DNA of 6,949 nucleotides from Cyanobacteria bacterium UBA9579 (GCA_003499585.1 DNSU01000109.1:12739-19687), one strand, 5' to 3'; counted from the first letter of the stretch, positions 1-5,545 are shown. Notes: generated by a model not told the origin, from the sequence alone. Numbers and translations are program-made.

Positions 1-783
1 TCCGCCATAAAGCGGATCACCTGCAACAGGATGATGAATATGGGAAAAATGCACTCTTATTTGGTGCGTTCTCCCTGTTTCAAGAGTTGCTTCAATTAAA
101 GTAAATTGCTCAAACCTATCTAAAACTTTCCAATGTGTAACAGCATTCTTACCACCTTCTACAACCCCCATTTTATAGCGTTGTGTGGGATGCCGATCTA
201 TCGGAGCGTCAATAGTTCCTGAATCTGCTTTTATAACACTCAGCACTACTGCAAGATACTGTCTTTTTGCAGTTTTATTCTTAATTTGCTCTGATAAAAA
301 CTGATGAGCATAATCATTCTTTGCAACCATTAAAAGCCCTGATGTGTCCCTATCAAGCCTATGCACGATACCTGGCCTCATAACACCATTAATACCGGAC
401 AAATTGCCGTCACAATGATATAACAAAGCATTTACAAGCGTATGTTCTCTTTCAATTGCTGTAGGATGAGTAAGCATGCCGGTGGGCTTGTTAACTATAA
501 TTATATTTTCATCTTCATACCGAATATCAAGAGGAATATTTTCAGGTTTTAATTCAAGAGGCTTAGCCTCAGGAATCCTGACAACTACCTCATCAGCATA
601 TTTTAGTTTATATGAACTTTTGGAATTTTCATTATTAACAAGCACACAACCAGATTCTTTAATTAACTGTTGAATTCTGGTTCTAGACAAACCAGGAATA
701 AGCTCAGCCAAAAACACATCAAGCCTTGTGCCTGCATCATCTATATCTATATCAAAACTAATAATATTTTCCTGATTATTCAT
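1..783 (-). CDS. rluD: RluD-family 23S rRNA pseudouridine synthase, C-terminus cut by window edge
   Basis: This enzyme isomerises uridine to pseudouridine in 23S rRNA; RluD-type members act on the helix 69 region during large-subunit assembly in the cytoplasm. I translated 261 residues from the ATG at 783 with no stop before the edge. Full family members have about 300-325 residues, so some 40-60 are missing. An S4 RNA-binding domain covers about residues 18-66 (RLDVFLAELIPGLSRTRIQ). The catalytic domain follows: NKPTGMLTHP at 98-107, the signature HRLDRDTSG at 141-149 with catalytic Asp144, GRTHQIRVHF at 237-246 and HPVAGDPLYG at 251-260. The ATG is preceded only by a weak AGG, and an in-frame TAG lies a few codons upstream, so the start cannot move far. 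A poor promoter candidate (TTGTAT, 18 bp, TATATT at 829-800) precedes it. The family is certain. The exact paralogue (RluA, RluC or RluD) is less so, but the S4 domain argues against RluA. It is divergent from the LysM gene. Confidence 0.93.
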   Translation of the reverse strand, partial: MNNQENIISFDIDIDDAGTRLDVFLAELIPGLSRTRIQQLIKESGCVLVNNENSKSSYKLKYADEVVVRIPEAKPLELKPENIPLDIRYEDENIIIVNKPTGMLTHPTAIEREHTLVNALLYHCDGNLSGINGVMRPGIVHRLDRDTSGLLMVAKNDYAHQFLSEQIKNKTAKRQYLAVVLSVIKADSGTIDAPIDRHPTQRYKMGVVEGGKNAVTHWKVLDRFEQFTLIEATLETGRTHQIRVHFSHIHHPVAGDPLYGG

Positions 784-932
784 ACCTGACAAATTCTAAA
801 ATATATCTACTATTAAAATTTTAATACAAAATCAATCCTAACTATATGTTTAAAATAACTAACCATTACGTGTCATCAAGAAAATAAAAAATTTTTCTAA
901 AATTTAGGCAATTTTTCAAAATGATTTGTTTT

Positions 933-938
933 TATAAT
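933..938 (+). promoter_or_regulatory. Possible -10 box of the LysM leader promoter
   Basis: A perfect TATAAT lies in the plus-strand half of the divergent region. No good -35 stands at 16-18 bp; the nearest upstream text is TTTTTC/TTTTCA at too short a distance. If used, transcription would start near 945 and give a leader of roughly 275 nt before the LysM start codon. AT-rich DNA makes chance matches likely, so this is tentative. Confidence 0.35.
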
Positions 939-1014
939 AATAGGGGTAATATTGGAGGAGACAAAAAAGGGTAATAAGATAAGAGTGTCAGTTTTTATGC
1001 GAAATATAGTAGGG

Positions 1015-1145
1015 TAATTAGTATTTGTGGGTTTTCCAACTTTTAATTAATAGTAGCTTAGTGTAGTTTTGTGGGTTCTTTTATTCTTAATCGTAGCATC
1101 TATAACTTGTGGGTATTTGAGGCAGGCTTAATTAGTATTTGTGGG
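1015..1145 (+). repeat. Short dispersed repeat: four TTGTGGG words, two in an identical 17-bp repeat
   Basis: The 17-bp sequence TAATTAGTATTTGTGGG occurs exactly twice, at 1015-1031 and 1129-1145. The core TTGTGGG also occurs at 1069-1075 and 1107-1113. The starts of the four cores (1025, 1069, 1107, 1139) are 44, 38 and 32 bp apart. Each core is preceded by a TAAT-type word (TTAATTAATAGTAGC at 1043-1057, TTAATCGTAGC at 1087-1097, TTAATTAGTA at 1128-1137). The array lies wholly in the untranslated region before the LysM gene, all copies in the same orientation. Function is unknown: protein binding sites on DNA or leader RNA, or decayed tandem duplication. Confidence 0.65.
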
Positions 1146-1207
1146 CATTTTAATATTATAGAAATATGGAAGATTTGAGGAAATATTATCCTCATAAAAA
1201 GGAAAGT

Positions 1208-1212
1208 GGAGG
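1208..1212 (+). promoter_or_regulatory. Ribosome binding site that fixes the LysM gene start
   Basis: GGAGG stands 7 nt before the ATG at 1220, which is ideal spacing. The longer open frame beginning at ATG 1166 has no Shine-Dalgarno sequence before it, so 1220 is chosen. The GAGGA inside this site (1209-1213) could pair with TCCTC at 1189-1193. That TCCTC is also able to pair with GAGGA at 1177-1181. Confidence 0.75.
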
Positions 1213-1219
1213 AATAGTT

Positions 1220-1771
1220 ATGGCAATACATGGATATGATCCTGTATCTCAGTGGGTAATGCCAAAACCAATAACTAAAGACAACAGTCAAGGAGTACCA
1301 CCAGAAAAAAGGGCGGACCAGCCTAACAGCATATATGACATTATTAATGGAGGTAGGGTCAATTCTGATGAAAAATCAATTTGGTCTATACTCCAGGATA
1401 ACAAGAAAAACACTGATAATGTAGTCATTCCAAGAAGATTGGAATCATCAGGAGCAGCAAATGCTGCTCAAAATCCAGCTGACTCAGAATCGGGAGAATA
1501 CAAAGTAAAGCAAGGTGACAATCTGTGGACTATTGCCAAAAAAGCACTCGCACAGAGTGATCAACCAGCAGATGATAAAGCGATTCTTAATTTAGTAAGT
1601 GAAATCGCAAGAATAAATAACATTGAAAATCCTGACCTAATTTATCCTGATCAGAAATTAAAGATTCCGAATTTAAAAGAAAAGGATAATGCCCAACCGG
1701 AAGATAGTAGCCAGCAGAAGGATAATAACCAACAAATAGACAAGGGACAGGAAATAAGTACAATAATTTAA
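1220..1771 (+). CDS. Small LysM-domain protein without signal peptide
   Basis: The product is 183 residues starting at ATG 1220, chosen for the GGAGG 7 nt upstream. One LysM domain spans about residues 94-150: YKVKQGDNLWTIAKKAL at its start and IENPDLIYPDQKLKIP at its end, with a longer middle than the usual 44-50-residue LysM. LysM folds bind N-acetylglucosamine-containing glycans, usually peptidoglycan. Residues 1-93 are polar and unrecognised. The tail from about 151 is low-complexity and rich in D, N, Q and K, with KDNAQ and KDNNQQ as near-repeats. No hydrophobic N-terminal segment or other export signal is visible. It therefore either leaves by a route other than Sec/Tat or works in the cytoplasm, as LysM proteins of the spore or YgaU/XkdP kind may. 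It is alone on its strand and ends 10 nt before a strong hairpin. The domain call is secure; the role is not known. Confidence 0.85.
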   Translation: MAIHGYDPVSQWVMPKPITKDNSQGVPPEKRADQPNSIYDIINGGRVNSDEKSIWSILQDNKKNTDNVVIPRRLESSGAANAAQNPADSESGEYKVKQGDNLWTIAKKALAQSDQPADDKAILNLVSEIARINNIENPDLIYPDQKLKIPNLKEKDNAQPEDSSQQKDNNQQIDKGQEISTII

Positions 1772-1781
1772 CCCCCATTAT

Positions 1782-1807
1782 AAAACCCCCTTAATTAAGG
1801 GGGTTTT
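1782..1807. terminator. Strong palindromic terminator, probably bidirectional
   Basis: AAAACCCCCTTAA followed by its exact reverse complement forms a perfect 26-bp palindrome, with an effective stem of 11 bp and an AATT loop. On the plus strand it starts 10 nt after the LysM stop codon and ends in TTTT, followed by ACTTTTGCT. On the minus strand it lies 27 nt past the DUF1292 stop and is followed by TTTTATAAT, so it can end both convergent units. This is the most GC-rich hairpin I noticed in the window. Confidence 0.88.
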
Positions 1808-1834
1808 ACTTTTGCTAAATATTATCCTTGAGGA

Positions 1835-2146
1835 TTATTCTTCTTCCTCGTCTTCCTCTTCAAATTCAAGTTCGCCTTCTGTTTCGAGGTAAGATACTAC
1901 CTTATTGAATTCTTCATCATTTTCGATAGTTTCAAAGGTATAAGCATCGTCCTCTTTATGAAGTTTCATTATAATGACTTCTTCTTCCTCTTCTCCGCCT
2001 TCTTCCTCTTTACCATCAAGATAAATTAATAATCCATAATCCTGATCATCGAGATGAAGCACATCTATTAACTCAAAGTTATGAATTTCACCGTTTTCAT
2101 CCTGAGTTTTAATGATTCTTGGTTCCATTGATTCTACATTTTCCAT
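1835..2146 (-). CDS. Acidic DUF1292 (YrzB-like) protein
   Basis: The product is 103 residues, 40 of them Asp or Glu. It matches the DUF1292 pattern: a short beta-rich core beginning near residue 10 (IIKTQDENGEIHNFELIDVL), then DDQDYGLLIYLDG, an acidic loop at about 46-56, VIIMKLHKEDDAYTFETI, and a DEEFNKVVSYLE helix. A poly-Glu tail follows. No enzymatic motif is visible and the family's role is unknown. The start at 2146 has an excellent ribosome site, AAGGAG, 6 nt before it and encoded by the last codons of ruvX. The two genes are 2 nt apart. In Bacillus subtilis a DUF1292 gene (yrzB) likewise follows the ruvX homologue yrrK, which supports the assignment. The gene is last in its transcription unit, before the shared terminator. 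Confidence 0.85.
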   Translation of the reverse strand: MENVESMEPRIIKTQDENGEIHNFELIDVLHLDDQDYGLLIYLDGKEEEGGEEEEEVIIMKLHKEDDAYTFETIENDEEFNKVVSYLETEGELEFEEEDEEEE

Positions 2147-2148
2147 TT

Positions 2149-2568
2149 TTAACTCCTTCTATTTAAATACTGTTGCAAGACTATTGCTGCTGCTTCCATA
2201 TCTATTAATGCCTTATTTTTTGAAGGTTTTTTATTTTGTTCTATTAATATCCTCTCAGCTTCATAGCTAGACAATCTTTCATCCTCAAAAACTACTTCAG
2301 TCTGAATATTGTCTTCTAATAGCTTTGCAAATGCCATAGCATCCTGCGCCTGAGGTCCAATGCTGCCATCCATATTTTTAGGCAACCCAACAATTATAAC
2401 CGAAACATTGTATTCTTTACATACATCTTTAATTTCTTCAATAGACTTATTTTCAGGATACCTTGGTATAGTTTTTACAGGACGAGCAAGAATAAAGAGA
2501 GGATCACTAACAGCAATTCCTATTCTTTTTGTGCCAACATCTAAACCTATATATCTGTTATTTGTCAT
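2149..2568 (-). CDS. ruvX: RuvX/YqgF, RNase H-fold nuclease for 16S rRNA 5'-end maturation or Holliday junctions
   Basis: The product is 139 residues, the normal length for the YqgF/RuvX family of cytoplasmic RNase H-like nucleases. The family is linked to 16S rRNA 5'-end processing in E. coli and was predicted as a Holliday junction resolvase. All landmarks are present: GLDVGTKRIGIAVSD at 8-22 with Asp10 as a metal ligand, VGLPKNMDGSIG at 60-71, DERLSSYEAE at 96-105, and IDMEAAAIVLQQYL at 122-135 with Asp123. The start ATG lies 2 nt after the stop of the upstream HEAT-like gene, and no Shine-Dalgarno sequence precedes it. Its translation is probably coupled to that gene. Its own last codons (RRS-stop) carry the ribosome site of the DUF1292 gene. 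Nothing looks degraded. Confidence 0.95.
   Translation of the reverse strand: MTNNRYIGLDVGTKRIGIAVSDPLFILARPVKTIPRYPENKSIEEIKDVCKEYNVSVIIVGLPKNMDGSIGPQAQDAMAFAKLLEDNIQTEVVFEDERLSSYEAERILIEQNKKPSKNKALIDMEAAAIVLQQYLNRRS
2153..2158 (-). promoter_or_regulatory. Ribosome binding site of the DUF1292 gene embedded in the ruvX 3' end
   Basis: On the minus strand AAGGAG lies 6 nt before the ATG at 2146. It is formed by the AGA AGG AGT codons (Arg-Arg-Ser) that end ruvX, followed by TAA. The overlap ties the two genes into one unit and confirms the DUF1292 start rather than the internal in-frame ATG (Met7). Confidence 0.8.
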
Positions 2569-2570
2569 AT

Positions 2571-4292
2571 TTAATTATATTGCCAGGTATTATACAGAAT
2601 ATCTATAATATCATTTAAATCATGTTTAGGTGTATCTGTTTTTAAAATATTGTTAAATTCCCTAACTTTCTTAATTCCGCTGGAAATTAACTTTGCAGAC
2701 TTATTCTGCTGTTCTAAATTATGTTGATATCTCAAAAATCCTTCAATTATTGTCTTCCTGAACATCTGTCTAATAAATGGAGATTTCTCAAGAGGCATAT
2801 TATATTCAGAAGATAACCCAGCTGCAACTGAACTTGCTATTTCTTTAAAATGCTCTAATCCTTGACAGTCCAAAAGATATGCAGCATTTAACAACCTGCT
2901 TTTATAAATTTGACGCCAATTTTCATCAAATACACGAACGATCATCTCTGTAACTTTATTTTCAAGTAGTTCTATATAATCATTCGAGTTTTTTCTATAA
3001 TGCTGCTTGTTATCAAGTGTGTCTAGAATAATTTTATCCAGAATCTCTTTAACAGCCGGATGATCAGTATCATCTAAAAACCAGTGTTTGAAATCAGGAT
3101 GTTTATATAAAACCTCGCCCTGCATAAAGTTTTCAGGAGAAGCCCATTTAATAGCTTCTTTTTCTACCGACTGATCCAACTCAGGAATATCCCAAAGCAA
3201 TGATTTCCATGCGATATATTCATATGGAATTGGATTACCCGCATTCTCATTAATCTTTTCAGCTTTTTCAAGTAGATATTTACAATATTCAGGGGATACA
3301 GAAACCCTTGTAGACTCTTCGTGAAACCTCAATACAATTCTACCAAAATCATCTTCGCTAATGCCATTAAAGCCAAAACACCCTACAATCCCATCTAGAT
3401 CACTAATAACGACACTGAACATCAGGACATCTCTATTTTCCTTAATTCGGCTAAAGATTATGCCCTGACTGCCAGCACCATCAATGACACTCGAATAGCA
3501 TTCATGAACTTTAGTTAACTGACAGATAGGAAATCCTCTTTTATCACCAAAAAAGTTTGTAGTATCAATGCCGGCAATTTTTAGCATATTAAGGCTTTTT
3601 TTAGCCATTTTCCTTGCAATTTCATTCCTGCCCGATTCCACCAGTTTAGTTAAAACAGGCACAGACAACTCAGACCTGGTTTCACCAAGAGCTACTATTA
3701 TAGCTTCTTCAAGTTTCTCTGATGGTTGAGTATCAAGTGCAGTAATCAAAATATTAGCTAAAAACTCTCCGGGATAATCTTCTTTTAGCGACTCAACAAG
3801 AGTAATTTGCTCTTGTTCCGGTAATGCAAAGAGAAAATCAAGAAAATCAATCTGTGCTTCAGGGTTAACTACAGCCATTTCGAGGATTTTCTTTGTCTCT
3901 TTGTCAATTACTTCTTTGGGATTATCCAGATAGCTTAAAAATTCTCCGGGATCAGAATCATCCCCAAGATTTCTTAGCACAATACCGGCTAAATCTTTCA
4001 CTGTATCACTCATTTTGGTATCTTTAATAAAAGACCAAAGAGGCTTCTTCAGCTGAGCAAGTGTTCCCAGTTCAGTTAAAAGATTTACCAGAATCTGACC
4101 TTTATCATAATTAACTCTGACAAATTCCTTTAATAAAACTTCAAGAACCTGCTCTGTATTTTTTATGGACTTCATACTAGCGAGACATTTATCCTGCAGA
4201 TCTTTTGGCAATTCATCATGTGCATATAATTGCTGAAGCAGCATCATTACCTCAGCCCTAATCTGCATTTTAGATAAATCTCTTAATTCCAT
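2571..4292 (-). CDS. Unrecognised 573-residue protein with HEAT-like helical repeats
   Basis: I do not recognise this as a named family. Residues 1 to about 240 are helical with HEAT-like spacing. The clearest units are around 140-185 (PEAQIDFLDFLFALPEQEQITLVESLKE and onward) and 192-238 (EKLEEAIIVALGETRSELS, then VPVLTKLVESGRNEIARKM). About 265-330 is predicted beta-rich: GSQGIIFSRI, DVLMFSVVISDLDGIVGCFG, then FGRIVLRF. The remainder, about 335-570, is again helical and charged. There is no signal peptide, membrane segment or enzymatic motif, so a cytoplasmic scaffold or binding protein is likely. The start at 4292 has AGGAG at 4309-4305 with a rather long 12-nt gap. The stop is 2 nt before ruvX, so the two are probably coupled. 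The zinc finger gene lies 60 nt upstream. HEAT repeats are a fold assignment by eye; the function is unknown, with a role linked to ribosomes or DNA through ruvX only an inference. Confidence 0.8.
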   Translation of the reverse strand: MELRDLSKMQIRAEVMMLLQQLYAHDELPKDLQDKCLASMKSIKNTEQVLEVLLKEFVRVNYDKGQILVNLLTELGTLAQLKKPLWSFIKDTKMSDTVKDLAGIVLRNLGDDSDPGEFLSYLDNPKEVIDKETKKILEMAVVNPEAQIDFLDFLFALPEQEQITLVESLKEDYPGEFLANILITALDTQPSEKLEEAIIVALGETRSELSVPVLTKLVESGRNEIARKMAKKSLNMLKIAGIDTTNFFGDKRGFPICQLTKVHECYSSVIDGAGSQGIIFSRIKENRDVLMFSVVISDLDGIVGCFGFNGISEDDFGRIVLRFHEESTRVSVSPEYCKYLLEKAEKINENAGNPIPYEYIAWKSLLWDIPELDQSVEKEAIKWASPENFMQGEVLYKHPDFKHWFLDDTDHPAVKEILDKIILDTLDNKQHYRKNSNDYIELLENKVTEMIVRVFDENWRQIYKSRLLNAAYLLDCQGLEHFKEIASSVAAGLSSEYNMPLEKSPFIRQMFRKTIIEGFLRYQHNLEQQNKSAKLISSGIKKVREFNNILKTDTPKHDLNDIIDILYNTWQYN

Positions 4293-4330
4293 TATTTAAT
4301 AGTGCTCCTAATATATAAATCGTCAACTTA

Positions 4331-4354
4331 AATTAGGTTATTTATCACCTAATT
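4331..4354. other. Hairpin at the zinc finger/HEAT junction, possible weak terminator
   Basis: AATTAGGT at 4331-4338 and ACCTAATT at 4347-4354 form an 8-bp stem with an 8-nt loop, overlapping the stop codon of the zinc finger gene by two bases. On the minus strand, the direction of the genes, it is followed only by TTTAAG. On the plus strand it is followed by ATTTTTT. It could lower transcription into the HEAT-like gene or protect an mRNA end, but the evidence is thin. Confidence 0.3.
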
Positions 4355-4628
4355 ATTTTTTAAATCCTCTCCAAAAAGCATCAATAACTCTTTGCGCTTC
4401 AGAGGATGGGACTCTATCTTCCAAAATAAGATATTGAAGACAAATCATGGTACATTCTGAACATATATTAACGCCGGGGCCCTGTACCATTTTTAAGACC
4501 ATATGATTAGGTCTTCCACAAAAAGAACAGTATACGACAGGAGCTTCAGTCTTATCTTGTTTATCAGCAGCCTTTTCTTTATCTCTGGCGCCCGATAATG
4601 ACACTACTTTGTTTTCTTTTTCACTCAT
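4353..4628 (-). CDS. Stand-alone ClpX-type C4 zinc finger protein
   Basis: The product is 91 residues. About residues 32-72 match the N-terminal zinc-binding domain of the ClpX unfoldase: YCSFCGRPNHMVLKMVQGPG, then VNICSECTMICLQYL. Cys34, Cys37, Cys56 and Cys59 form the C4 site. In ClpX this domain dimerises and receives substrates and adaptors such as SspB. No AAA+ domain follows. The protein continues with a short tail (SSEAQRVIDAFWRGFKK) and a proper stop, so it is a separate small protein and not a cut clpX. Residues 1-30 are charged and probably disordered. Likely roles are a protein- or nucleic acid-binding adaptor, possibly touching ClpX or its adaptors; this is inference. The start lies in a 13-bp tandem duplication with a weak ribosome site (GTGAG, 4 nt before ATG). 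The HEAT-like gene follows after 60 nt. Confidence 0.88.
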   Translation of the reverse strand: MSEKENKVVSLSGARDKEKAADKQDKTEAPVVYCSFCGRPNHMVLKMVQGPGVNICSECTMICLQYLILEDRVPSSEAQRVIDAFWRGFKK

Positions 4629-4646
4629 TTATCTCACTCATTTATC
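4621..4646 (-). repeat. 13-bp perfect tandem duplication across the zinc finger start codon
   Basis: TCACTCATTTATC occurs at 4621-4633 and again immediately at 4634-4646 (plus-strand text). On the minus strand this doubles the word GATAAATGAGTGA, giving two ATGAGTGAG starts, at 4641 and 4628. Since 13 is not a multiple of three, they are in different frames. The upstream ATG opens a six-codon frame (MSEINE) that stops at 4621, inside the true gene. Confidence 0.85.
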
Positions 4647-4673
4647 TGTTTTAAAACAAATACTATTTCTATT

Positions 4674-4702
4674 AGTATAAATTACCCTTTTAAATAGGTA
4701 AA
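4674..4702 (-). promoter_or_regulatory. Possible sigma-70-type promoter of the zinc finger-HEAT-ruvX-DUF1292 unit
   Basis: On the minus strand TTTACC (4702-4697) and TATACT (4679-4674) are separated by 17 bp. They match the consensus in 4 and 5 of 6 positions. A start near 4667 would give a leader of about 40 nt. The box pair lies just downstream of a small hairpin after the M50 gene, as expected for a new transcription unit. The match is modest in AT-rich DNA. Confidence 0.42.
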
Positions 4703-4706
4703 GGAA

Positions 4707-4726
4707 ATAAGATTACAACATCTTAT
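4707..4726 (-). terminator. Weak hairpin terminator after the M50 gene
   Basis: ATAAGAT and ATCTTAT form a 7-bp stem with a 6-nt loop, beginning one base after the TGA of the M50 gene on the minus strand and followed by TTCCTTT. The stem is AT-rich and the T-run interrupted, so termination is probably partial. Confidence 0.35.
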
Positions 4727-4727
4727 C

Positions 4728-5450
4728 TCAAAAATTTATAAAAATACTGCTAAACATAGGACTCAGGATAAAATCCAATACCTGAAAAATAAATCTTTCA
4801 ACGACTCGAGCAGCAGCCCAGATATATCTAAATGCGCCTGTAAATAACAACAAAAGTAAAATAAACATGCCAAAAGGCGCTAACTTACGATAATAGGCTT
4901 CTGCAATATTTTCAGGCAAAAACCACTTTACAAAATTCGAACCGTCTAACGGTGGTATTGGCAGCATATTAAATAGTCCAAGGATAATATTAATTTGAAT
5001 TATTATATTCAAAAACCATGCTAATATACCTATGATTCCGGTTTCTGGTTCAAAAGCAGTTAGATTAATATCAAAATACTGAGACATTACATAAAGTATA
5101 ATGCTAAATAAAATTGCCATAACAAAGTTACTGGCAGGTCCGGCAAGTGCAACCAACATCTGCTTTGTTCTTCCGGGAATATTCTCAGGATTAATCTCTA
5201 TAGGCTTTGCCCAACCAATTCCTACTATAAAAAGCATTAATGTACCAACAGGATCTAAATGAGCAAGAGGATTAAAGGTAAGTCTTCCCTGCTGTTTTGG
5301 TGTAGGATCACCAAATAAATATGCAGTCATGCCATGAGACCACTCATGCACAGTAATACTAATCAAAAGAGGTAATATCAGCACAAATAAAGCAATAAAA
5401 AAAGCTGGTGGATTATTTAGTAATAACTGAAATAAGTAATATAAAAGCAT
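4728..5450 (-). CDS. Site-2 protease family (M50B) membrane metalloprotease
   Basis: The product is 240 residues and a complete short-form M50 protease without PDZ or CBS domain, related to the YwhC/FwdA-type group. These enzymes cleave substrates inside the membrane using zinc. The zinc motif HEWSH is at 35-39 (His35, Glu36, His39) at the end of the first membrane helix. It is followed by the family signature GRLTFNPLAHLDPVGT at 55-70, GPASN at 104-108, and NMLPIPPLDGS at 161-171, whose Asp169 is the third zinc ligand. Membrane helices lie near 17-34, 68-82, 97-122, 139-160 and 192-212. The start is supported by GAGAG 6 nt before the ATG and by the need for the first helix. No substrate gene, such as an anti-sigma factor, is adjacent, so the target is unknown. 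It seems to be transcribed from its own promoter and precedes, but may not be co-transcribed with, the zinc finger gene. Confidence 0.93.
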   Translation of the reverse strand: MLLYYLFQLLLNNPPAFFIALFVLILPLLISITVHEWSHGMTAYLFGDPTPKQQGRLTFNPLAHLDPVGTLMLFIVGIGWAKPIEINPENIPGRTKQMLVALAGPASNFVMAILFSIILYVMSQYFDINLTAFEPETGIIGILAWFLNIIIQINIILGLFNMLPIPPLDGSNFVKWFLPENIAEAYYRKLAPFGMFILLLLLFTGAFRYIWAAARVVERFIFQVLDFILSPMFSSIFINF

Positions 5451-5516
5451 TTTAAACTCTCTTTTTTACAATCCTAAAATTAATCAAGTTAACTATGGTT
5501 TTTAATAATTGCCTGA

Positions 5517-5545
5517 ATTATATTTTTACTAACTCAAATTGCTAA
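5517..5545 (-). promoter_or_regulatory. Likely promoter of the M50 protease gene
   Basis: On the minus strand TTAGCA (5545-5540) and a perfect TATAAT (5522-5517) stand 17 bp apart, about 66 bp before the start codon. The -35 box lies inside the left arm of the inverted repeat at 5537-5548, so anything binding or folding that repeat would affect it. Confidence 0.5.

Larger units (their letters stand above)
784..1219. other. Gene-free divergent intergenic region with repeated words
   Basis: These 436 bp lie between the divergent rluD-like and LysM genes. I find no convincing coding sequence: the longest plausible start with any purine-rich upstream (GTG at 985) gives only 10 codons. The rluD-proximal half is almost pure A/T and includes a 16-bp palindrome, TATTAAAATTTTAATA, at 811-826. 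The LysM-proximal half is richer in G on the plus strand. It carries a TATAAT box, an orphan GGAGGAG at 954-960, three GGGTAAT words (944, 969, 1012), four TTGTGGG words (1025, 1069, 1107, 1139) and a hairpin at 1176-1194. A long untranslated leader or a small RNA is plausible. I recognise no named riboswitch family. Confidence 0.7.

Noticed and set aside
476..673. Plus-strand open frame of 65 residues
   Set aside because: It lies wholly antisense to the well-supported RluD-like gene and has no family resemblance or ribosome site.
811..826. Perfect palindrome TATTAAAATTTTAATA as an operator for rluD
   Set aside because: It is pure A/T in a strongly AT-rich stretch, where such palindromes arise easily; no second site supports it.
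1015..1145. CRISPR array
   Set aside because: Repeats are too short (7-17 bp), unevenly spaced, not palindromic, and no cas gene is present.
1166..1219. N-terminal extension of the LysM protein from ATG 1166 (18 extra residues)
   Set aside because: No ribosome binding site precedes it, it contains the hairpin at 1176-1194, and the ATG at 1220 has an ideal GGAGG.
1100..1291. Minus-strand 63-residue frame over the leader and LysM gene start
   Set aside because: No ribosome site or recognisable domain; it overlaps the repeated leader and the LysM coding sequence.
1181..1828. 12-bp direct repeat AAATATTATCCT before (1181) and after (1817) the LysM gene as target or attachment sites
   Set aside because: It is AT-rich, no integrase or transposase is present, and the gene does not look transferred; coincidence is adequate.
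2360..2608. Plus-strand 82-residue frame
   Set aside because: Antisense to ruvX and the end of the HEAT-like gene, both of which are well supported.
4353..4628. Truncated or frameshifted clpX
   Set aside because: The downstream 60 bp and the next gene carry no Walker motifs or other AAA+ remains, and the short protein has its own tail and stop.
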